A stretch of 64,000 nt of DNA from Psococerastis gibbosa (lineage: Eukaryota; Arthropoda; Insecta; Psocodea; Psocidae): NCBI GenBank assembly GCA_963971405.1, contig OZ020489.1, forward strand, positions 30,902,290-30,966,289, read 5' to 3'. Under the pieces are notes generated by a model, which was not told the origin of the DNA, made no database searches, and was given only the letters and a program-made list of their open reading frames with translations. Positions 56,200-64,000 of the stretch are shown here, piece by piece; within the stretch, counting starts at the first letter, position 1, and each line of letters starts with the position of its first letter. The translations under genes were made by a program, and so were the position numbers.

Positions 56200-58170
56200 G
56201 GCAACTTTTGGTGTAATCCCGACTTTAGTTACCATTGCGAAATGAGAGAAGGATGATTTTGCAAAAGGAAAAGAATTCAACTAGTTAGGTATAACAAATC
56301 AGTGCGTGTCCTGATGGTGTGGTGCCCACATAATGGTTTGGCCACGAGAGCACATACTTGTCAGTGTTTTCGGACTCAGATATGAGTTATGTGGGCTGGT
56401 CCGTCCACTACTTGTTCCAGCCGTGCTTGTACCGCTAACGGCCTTTCTCATTATCTTCCCCGAGAAATTCCTTTTTTTAAACATGATGATTGATCGCCTT
56501 TATAGTGAGATACCATTTTTCCATTATTATGCAAATTTCATCTGCTTGCTGGCCGCCATTTTCTAGCTCCCGCTTCTTCTTTTCACCATATGAGAGAACG
56601 GTTATTTTATTTTTATTCACTTACCGAGCGGTCCCCCTGCGGCGTCAGATTAGAATCAGCGGATTATTAAATTGCATAGCAGTGTTTCTAATTTATAATG
56701 ATGATCTGGTTCTATCGAAAAATTGTGCAAAATGCTACTTTCCGTTCATTTTGTTGCTATCATCATCAATCAATTGAAGATGATTGCATATTTAGATTGA
56801 CTACTAATCATTTTGTGCTCCGTCACATACGTTAGAAGAGGTTACAGATATTCTATAAATCTAATCTTCTTTAACTATGTTGTTGGTTAAGAGTTGCATA
56901 ATTTTGGGATAGAGTACATTTAAAAAGGGAAAGCTATTGCCATGTTCAGTGGTCTCGATAACCGTGTACATTCGAGGTATGATTGGTAAGAGCTTGTCAG
57001 AACGCTCGCAGACTTAGCTCGGATCTGACACTCAGGAGTGGGTGTGGTTATTGTGTAGCGATACGATGCGGAGACGAATTCTTTAGCTAATACAATAATC
57101 TTAACAGAAAAGACTTCCCGCCCAAAATGGTGAATTTTCTTGTGAGATTCCACTGAAAACGTGTAAATTGTAAATTCTAATCAAATATACGATTTATTTA
57201 TTTATTATACAGTATATTGTTTGCTCATACAATAACTTAACTTCTTTACCACAGTGTACACTTTAGATCAATATATTATGTATTATTCCTAGGTTCGAGA
57301 TTGACAAATCTTTCCCCACCACAACAAAAAGGTAAAGGTAAAGTAGCAATTACAGTATATGTATCACGGGAAACTGACTGCACCTTAGTAATTTTTCTGT
57401 CTTCCCGAATTCTATGTACTGCATGTTCGACTCAGTTAGCTGTAAACCAGTGCGCGCTCCTGAAACCCAATAAAACAGCAAGTTACAAATAATTAATATT
57501 TTATGGAGTAGTCTATGAAAGCAATATATAGCGTAAATCACACGACAGTTTAAAATAAGAATAGTCTGCTAAATTGAATTAGAACTAAAAATTCGTCGAT
57601 TTACATTTTGAAGCGTCAGTGCAGTATTATCGGCTTTCTTCCAAAATTACCATGGCATAATGCTATCTGCCTGCAGACCTAGGCAGCTATCTTCCTCAGT
57701 CGCGGAGGCTTTATCTGTATAATAGCAATTAACTGGCATTATTCTCCTGCCTCACGAAATGAATAGAAACAATGATATCATAATTCAAGGCTTATTGTAT
57801 TGCTAGGTGGTCGGTGGGAGCCTGGGGGTCCAGTTAGTATGCTTAGCCGCGTCTAGAGGCCACTCCGTGTCAGAGTTCGCACCCGAGATTAATACTTGAT
57901 TGTTTAGGTCCAGAGCCTCAGGTGGCCTCTACGAGCTGGAATTTGTTTAATTTACCGTGTCACATGTTTCATCGCAGATTATGTATAATTCCAGGCGTTT
58001 AGCTCATTTTACAGTCCATGTTTAATCTACTGTACTATTGCATTATTATTTATAGTGTTATTACAAACTGGCGGGCCCAGCGAACTTCTTAGGGTTTCAT
58101 ACCACCTACAGTCAATCAATGCCATTTTTCCCCGTTGCCTCCACTACACTTTTCAATTTACAATACTTTA
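56200..58170. other. No gene seen
   Basis: AT-rich with short chance frames; no domain or repeated partner could be identified by eye. Confidence 0.4.
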
Positions 58171-58216
58171 CCGTTTGCATGGCCGTGCCCAGAGGTGTGG
58201 TCCAAGGGGTCCGGAC

Positions 58217-58471
58217 CAGTGGCGGCGGAAGTAATTTTAAGGCGGGGGCCATGGGGGGGGGGGGGGGCATGACTTCTATCTGGGGGGGCCAATGAAAAAA
58301 AAAAACATTTTTCATTGGAAGTAGGTATAATGAAAGTAAGTAAAATGTAACCATTACTAAAATTCTGCTAGGCCTAGATATAACATGTAAAATATCTCAT
58401 AAGTGGGGGGGGGGCAGAGAAACTTTCGGGGGGGCTAGTCCCCGCCGGGCACCCCCGTAGCACCGCCACTG
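58217..58471. mobile_element. hAT-like MITE, nested
   Basis: CAGTGGCGGCGGAAG ... GTAGCACCGCCACTG, the same family as 39429-39636 (shared 'aattttaagg' next to the left end, 'ttttcattgg.agtaggtata' and 'cgggcaccccc' inside). Its 8-bp flanks no longer match. Confidence 0.75.
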
Positions 58472-58609
58472 GGCCCCGAAATAAATGGGCTTTACACAAG
58501 TTTAAATTTAATTACATATTTTAGGGATAGAATTTATCATTTCACGTAAACCTTTATTCTTTGAAGAATTGGAATACATTTATTGGAAATTGAACTAGTG
58601 TTCGCTCGG

Positions 58610-58755
58610 CTCAGTCTCGGGTCTCGGTCTCGTCTCGAAACGAGACTTTTTCCGAGACCGAGACTACTTTAAAGTCTCGTTTTCGCGGCCGAGATTCGAG
58701 ACCAATAAAACACGAGCGAGACCGAGACCTATTAGTCTCGTCTCGGTCTCGGATG
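58610..58755. repeat. GAGAC/GTCTC-rich palindromic block
   Basis: Dense runs of GTCTCG and CGAGAC in both orientations (for example GTCTCGGTCTCGTCTCG at the left and its inverse to the right) make several nested hairpins. A minus-strand open frame here simply reads the repeat as Arg/Asp/Glu/Ser. Confidence 0.75.
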
Positions 58756-59269
58756 AACACTAAATTGAACACAGGATAGAATGGACTTTCATTAATAAAA
58801 TTAGTAAAAAAAAATTTGAACACCCCCCCCCCCTCCCAACAGAAACCTGGGCACGGCCGTTTGCAAATAAGCTATTAATTTATTAATTTTATACTCTTAC
58901 GGAACAAACACATCGACCCCTACTGCGTGGTACTATGAAGACACTCATATCAATCAATCAATCAATCAATATATTCAAAATTAAGAATACAATACAAAAT
59001 ATACATATTAGAAAATGAACCCTATAGGCGGAGCTACCGATCTCACACGATCTCCTGCACCCGAAACCTTCCGGCCGAGTTGAGAGCCATACATTATGCG
59101 GCTGTTTTTATTTATTTATCATTTTTCCAATATTTAAATAGCTACTTGACTACTCCGGGAGGAGATGAATCCAGAACATCAGAGTTTTCCAGGTCTAGTG
59201 CGTGATCTGACATACCTGTAGATCTGAAATTTGTTTTAGGTATACAAATTTTACTGTTATATTCACAAG

Positions 59270-59481
59270 TCGTCGCTGATACTGCAAAATGTCGCATATG
59301 AAATTAGCTTACTATTCAGGAGCAAAAAAAAAAAACTGTCCAACTTTTGTCTTATTTATTTATATTTAGCGACCGTTTGCTACAAGGTGTATTCATTTAT
59401 TTTGGTCGCCATGGTGTGTCAGCCTAATAAACTGATAAATCTTATTTTTGGACATACGACATTTTGCAGTATCACCGACGA
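59270..59481. mobile_element. Short TIR element (212 bp)
   Basis: TCGTCGCTGATACTGCAAAATGTCG and its inverse, one mismatch over 25 bases. The interior is AT-rich. Confidence 0.65.
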
Positions 59482-59596
59482 AGAATGCCGCTACATGATG
59501 GGGAACTTGACTGCAAGAGCTAAGTGGGGTTTGTTGCATTTATTCTGCAATTTTTTTTAATTCTGCTTCGTTCAAAACGTCTTACAGAGCAAAACA

Positions 59597-59910
59597 TTAG
59601 CACCTACCTTCCCATTGGGGTAGCACAATCAGATTTTTCAGCAATTTTAGAACGTAGCTCACTACTAATGATGTATTTTCCGGGGGGTTTCGCTTTGATT
59701 TCTTTATTAGGTCACGTATTACTTTGGCAAATAATTTCTTATCTGCGTGCATTATCATTCTGAAAACATTGCAAACGTGCTCTTCCTTAATCAATGCCAA
59801 TACGATGAGTATGTTGTATCTGTTCATTGCAGCCTTGCTATTTCGTTTCTTATATTGGGGAATGTCGAGTTCGAGAACATCTGTTTTTGCTTTCCAATTT
59901 ATACGTGGTA
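59597..59910 (-). CDS. Unrecognised coding-looking frame, candidate exon
   Basis: A minus-strand frame open from beyond 59900 to 59597. Its central part (ALIKEEHVCNVFRMIMHADK, then DLIKKSKRN, LKLLKNLIVLPQWEG) looks like a soluble helical protein. The last coding bases are followed by GGTAGGT, a good splice-donor match, before the stop. The upstream limit is unclear because the frame enters a dispersed repeat (TTATACCACGTATAA near 59900). No family recognised. Could be a host exon or part of a transposon. Confidence 0.3.
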
Positions 59911-59984
59911 TAAGGAAAGCTTTGTGATGGTCGAAATTTTCGATTCCGAGATTTTAACGGATTTACACGTTTTGAGGTCCCAGG

Positions 59985-60135
59985 AACCCAAAAAAAGTGG
60001 TTTTTATGATATATCTGTCTGTCTGTCGCTCTGTCTGTCTGTCTGTCGATTTCCGGGCAAACTACTCGTTCGATTATGACTAAATTCGGCATGTTGGTTC
60101 ATAAAAATCATACCTCGGGACTGTATTTTTTATTT
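59985..60135 (+). repeat. (TCTG)n microsatellite within a dispersed repeat
   Basis: TCTGTCTGTC units at about 60017-60048, inside a block of common transposon-like wording ('aaactactcgttcgattatg', 'actaaattcggcatg'). Confidence 0.7.
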
Positions 60136-61020
60136 TGGGCTAACTGAATTTGGGGGGGGGGTTTATTTTCAAAATACTCCGAAAAAACGTCTAAAAAAAT
60201 TATTTCTCGAAAACGGCACCAACGATTTCTTTTAAATTCACAAGTATTGTAGTCGTTATTAATGTTGACAAAATGCGGGGGGTCGCTTGCCCCTTTATAG
60301 TTTGCTTCTGTGGGTAAAAAATAAAAATAACTAAATTTAATGAAAAATGACTAAAAAATAATTTTTCTTCGAAACCTTTCTATCAATGATTTCTACCTTC
60401 AGGCATGTTTTAGGTGTTAAATTGAGTAACGAAACTGGACATGTTGCTTTCCCAAAAACTATTTAGTTTTGCACAAAAAATTATTTTTTGAAAAAAATGA
60501 TAGAAAAAGTGCTCAAATTCATTGCGCGCCCTGCCATTATTGCTGTGTGGTAATTTGTTGGTCTGACCTATCTAGAATTTACCTCACCTCCAGTGACGTC
60601 AGCTGGACAACGCCCTCCCCCCCCCCCCCCCGAGATGCCCGAAATTTAACTATAGGAAAATTATTTACCATGAAATTACTCATTTTCTCTAGTTACTACT
60701 TGATAAATTGGAAAGCATGTTCGAGTAAACTCGGACCGGTTCTTTTTGTACAAAATTGGAAACATAATAGTAAAGCTATCAATTGGTTCATTTCTATTAG
60801 AATAAATGTTCCACTAGGTTTTGATACATACATAGTATGTGTTCGTCACTAATACCAGTTGGGCATAGTTGTGGACACTCGCACTAGACTTTTTCTTTTC
60901 TTCTCATCACGTTCAATAACTGGCCAATTCCTGAATTAGTGGCGGCCGCATACTGACATTCGGCGGCATTATCATTAGTATCCTAGAGTCATATTAGCCT
61001 ATATTTAATTAGAAATAAAT
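60135..61020. other. AT-rich DNA, no gene seen
   Basis: G-run near 60153-60161 and C-run near 60617-60631. One 127-codon frame spans the C-run, but its composition does not suggest a protein. Confidence 0.4.
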
Positions 61021-61021
61021 T

Positions 61022-61268
61022 AATAATGTCCTGAAAGAGTAGAAAGACCTTTCATGGACCACGGCTGGCGTATTGTGGCCCATTGGTCCCTTGTCCATTG
61101 CCAACGACCCCATATTGTTTGCGAATGAATTTTTGATCATTGGTAAACTGTTATCAGTCCTCGATGTCAACCTACACCGGCTACTAGCAATAATGGACAA
61201 GCAGAGACAAGCTTACCATTGGCGCAATGTATAACAGGTGATAGCATGACTTCGCCAAGTACAGATTA
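61022..61268 (+). repeat. Dispersed repeat 'B', second full copy
   Basis: Matches 3737-4022: 'taatgtcctga', 'cccattggtccctt', 'gtcctcgatgtcaacctaca', 'ataatggacaag'. Confidence 0.6.
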
Positions 61269-61361
61269 ATTATTATAATAATTATAATCGTATATTTATA
61301 TTATATTAATCGTATTAATAAAAATTATAATTTTGAGAGAATGTGGTCCGGGCTTGGGTAT

Positions 61362-61583
61362 AATAAATAAATAAATAAAAATTGACTTTTTTGCTCTATT
61401 ACTAAGCCAACCTTGTTAGGAGTTAGGGATACCTAGCCCTCTTGTACATTCAACTAGGAAGACCCGGGACCGCTTGCTTTGCATGCCCTCCGAAGCATGG
61501 CCAGAAAATATAACAAGTGCGGGACTTGAACCAACAACCATTCGGGTGAAAGTCGGAGTCTGTACCACTACTCTATATGTCCT
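61362..61583 (-). mobile_element. tRNA-derived SINE
   Basis: Full copy with (ATTT)n tail at the low-coordinate end, B-box (one change) and A-box on the minus strand. Confidence 0.85.
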
Positions 61584-62369
61584 GACTGTTATGCACTATT
61601 TGCTTTTTTGCTTTGACCATTTCGGGTACGACGAGCACTCTTCTTTCTTATTACGACCCTTTTTGGAATTCGCCTATGTTCAGTACTCATTTACGTATAG
61701 TACCTATTTAAGACAATCATATTCGTGACTATTGTCCGTTTCAGTTTTCACCAATTTCCACTGGCTGATCGATCGCGCCTCCACATCACATACCTGACGG
61801 CAGATCTATTTTCCGGTCGATTTACTGTGCGGAGGATGGGAAATAACATGTCGTGGCCGAACCTACCTAGCTAATCGTAGCCTCTGCTATTAATTCAGGT
61901 TGTAGGTTTATTAGGCGCGATCCGTTGACCCTCCAGCGGATCGTAGACCCAATGCCCATTCATGGGCTTCTTACGCGCCTTCTTTCACTGTTTTGTAATA
62001 ATTTATTTGTTGGATTAAACTTTAACACTGCCTTTTACCTGCTCACCATAAACGGGAATGGACGTGTTTATAACTGGCAACTTTTTTTTTCTTTGCTTAT
62101 GCTGATGCTGAAACCTTGTTCATAAGCATAACGGTCTTAGCGCGAAATTAACCAGGCATGCAAATAAACATAGGCTACTCGGTTACTACGTTTTTTTACT
62201 CCACAATTGCCCTTTTTGGCTATAGAAGATTTTAAATTTGCTCTAAAAGTATTTTTAACATAATAAAGAATTCTTGTAGTTCAAGCTACTCGTATGTATA
62301 CAAAGAGGACTCGTATCTGTACTTAAGTTAAGTGACTTAATTCAGGCTTTAGCCTGATTCATTGCGTCA

Positions 62370-62510
62370 ATGGTATGTTTGTCTCAGCTTGTCCACAATC
62401 GCTTGTAGCCGGTGTAAGTTGACATCGAGGACGCATACGAGCTTGTCAATAGCCAAAATTCCAGCCGGAAACAATATAAATAATGTGCGAAATCGATTGG
62501 GACATTATAT
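62370..62510 (-). repeat. Dispersed repeat 'B', inverted fragment
   Basis: 'cagcttgtccac..tcgctt', 'gtgtaagttgacatcgagga', reverse complement of the family B core. Confidence 0.5.
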
Positions 62511-62745
62511 TTTATTTATGTTACAAGGGGCTGGGGCCACGATGAGGAAATGGCAGTATAGGCTCTAAAGAAATCTACAGAGGAAGATTTTTGTTCCAGA
62601 CTATACGGCAGCTATATAATTTTACAGATTGGCCACTAAGAAATTATCAATTGGTAAATTAGACATTTAATTTGGCAATCAATTCATAGGACTTAATTGA
62701 ACATTGTCTTTAAATCAGATGTCGGCGTTCTCCATGTTAACTTTA

Positions 62746-62961
62746 CATAAATAAATAAATATCGACTTTTTTTGTTCTATTACTTAGCCAATCTAGCGGA
62801 GTTAGGGCTATAAGCCCTCTCTTACACCCAAATAAGAAAGCCCGGGGCCGCCTGCTTTACATGCCCTCCGGCCATGGCCAGAAAACATAGCAAGTGTGGG
62901 ACTCGAACCAACAACCTTTCGGGTGAAAGTTGGAGTCCGTTCCACTACTCTACATGTCCTG
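62746..62961 (-). mobile_element. tRNA-derived SINE
   Basis: Full copy with the same layout as 3484-3711; intact B-box GGTTCGAGTCCC on the minus strand. Confidence 0.85.
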
Positions 62962-63159
62962 ACTTTATAACCGGAATATTTTTTTTTTTTATTAATTGGG
63001 GTACCTGTGTGCACTTAAGCTTATTGGCCTATTGTGCCCCCTACAACAAAGTATCTACATCGCTTTCTCGAGGCCTATCTCCCTCAGGGGAGCCAGGATC
63101 TTGAGGGGATTCAGAAGTGGTAGGTCTTTTACATGTAACTGCAAGCTTCCCGAGCATGC

Positions 63160-63620
63160 TGCTCTTCTTCGTACGATTGCATCGCATCGCATCGCAGGTC
63201 CTCCGCACCTTCATTGCAGAATCTGCAAGACTATAGTTGTCTCCCCAAGAGACTCCAGATATTTTACCCCAGGACCAAAGATGGCAAGGCCTGTTCTTGG
63301 TTTTGTACTTCCTAGCCTAGAGCCATCAGTAAACCACTTCATTGTGACTATTGAGAATTCCTGCTGATTCGCTGATTCATTGTCCCTAATATAGTTTCCC
63401 TCCTAAAACAGTATTTTGGATGGATTCTATCGCTTGGCATATCCAGGCAGTGGTCAGACGTAGTCAGAGAGGCTGAGTCTCTCTTAAGTGCCCTTCCACT
63501 CCTAATAATGCCATTTCGGCTGAAGTTTCCACTGCAACATGGAGGGGTGGGAAGTTCAGTACTATCTCCATTGCTGCAGTGGGACAGGATGTCATAGCCC
63601 CTGTAAAGCATCATGTTAGA
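63160..63620 (-). pseudogene. Non-LTR ORF2 fragment with RNase H start
   Basis: The minus strand gives first LDMPSDRIHPKYCFRRE (linker region between reverse transcriptase and RNase H in jockey/R1-like ORF2) and then WFTDGSRLGS near 63310-63340, the first catalytic-Asp motif (FTDGS) of RNase H, followed by AIFGPGVKYLESLG. Stops and frame breaks show that it is dead. The (GCATC)n stretch near 63178-63196 follows the last recognisable part. Confidence 0.6.
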
Positions 63621-64000
63621 GAATACGGGCTTCTGAATGTAGCCATAATTTGGATTGTTCAGAGAAAAATTCTCATGTGGTTTGATTTTGCCGTGTCCAT
63701 GAAGCCATGACCAATGGTATGGTTACAGCAGGAAAAGACAGGCGGATAACCGGAATATATTACATAACTAATGAATTTGGTGATTTTTGTAATGGACCCA
63801 AAGGTCCGGTTTGCTGATATTTTCGGTTCCCCGATTTTTAGTACTTTCAATGTACTTTCGGTTTTCGGTTTGGTCCGATCAAAAATCCATCACTGCCTGG
63901 GGTGACTGTACTGTACATGAAAAGTGCTATATTGTATTATTGTAAAATAACATTGTATGTGGTTAAGAATTTATAAAATATTTCGCCATCCATTGCACTC

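Larger units (their letters stand above)
58180..58858. mobile_element. hAT-like non-autonomous element, hosting a nested MITE
   Basis: Ends TGGCCGTGCCCAG and CTGGGCACGGCC are inverted, with a 7-8-bp direct duplication (C)GTTTGCA outside (58172-58179 and 58858-58865, boundary uncertain by one base). It contains the MITE at 58217-58471 and the GAGAC-rich block at 58610-58755. Confidence 0.65.

Noticed and set aside
58611-58823. Arg/Ser/Asp-rich minus-strand open frame
   Set aside because: It is a translation of the GAGAC tandem/palindromic block.

Overview
This is AT-rich, transposon-dense, intron/intergenic-type DNA from an animal, most likely an invertebrate and possibly an arthropod. The evidence is a degraded Polinton/Maverick, tRNA-derived SINEs with (AAAT)n tails, an RTE-like retrotransposon ending in a short tandem tail, and many hAT and PIF/Harbinger MITEs. 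I see no operons, bacterial-type promoters, rRNA, intact tRNA genes or CRISPR arrays, and no host gene that I can name with confidence. Almost all short open frames are chance frames or pieces of repeats.

Layout. 1-5.8 kb: dispersed repeats, one short TIR element (1171-1442), a SINE (3484-3711), another TIR element (5105-5462). 5806-15903: a 10.1-kb Polinton-type element bounded by an exact 6-bp target duplication (CACAAG at 5800-5805 and 15904-15909). It has very long terminal inverted repeats (left 5806-9322, interrupted by a 200-N assembly gap; right 13056-15903). Its core is collapsed: fragments of a protein-primed family B DNA polymerase run directly into fragments of a capsid-like gene, mixed with non-LTR reverse-transcriptase debris and stray copies of TIR segments. 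16-19 kb: two unrecognised coding-looking stretches. 19.8-22.9 kb: a MITE with perfect 54-bp TIRs, a 5'-truncated reverse transcriptase (21039-22277, minus strand) with a 13-bp target duplication, and a hAT MITE with an 8-bp duplication. 23-36 kb: dispersed repeats, scraps of non-LTR ORF2, poly-G/C-rich repeats. 37-42 kb: a pair of 395-bp PIF/Harbinger-like MITEs, a mariner-like MITE, a hAT MITE with an 8-bp duplication, a SINE and a 66-bp palindrome. 43-64 kb: repeat copies paired with those further left, several SINEs, nested hAT MITEs, two more unrecognised coding-looking stretches, and an RNase H-like retrotransposon scrap at the right end.

Most of the interpretable sequence is mobile DNA at different stages of decay. 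The Polinton supplied a polymerase and a structural protein in its autonomous relatives; here both are broken, so the copy is non-autonomous. The 408-codon reverse transcriptase is open over its whole length but lacks the endonuclease half, so it is a dead-on-arrival insertion. The MITEs have no transposases in the window and would have depended on enzymes supplied elsewhere. Family assignments come from recognisable motifs, termini and target duplications; no database search was possible.
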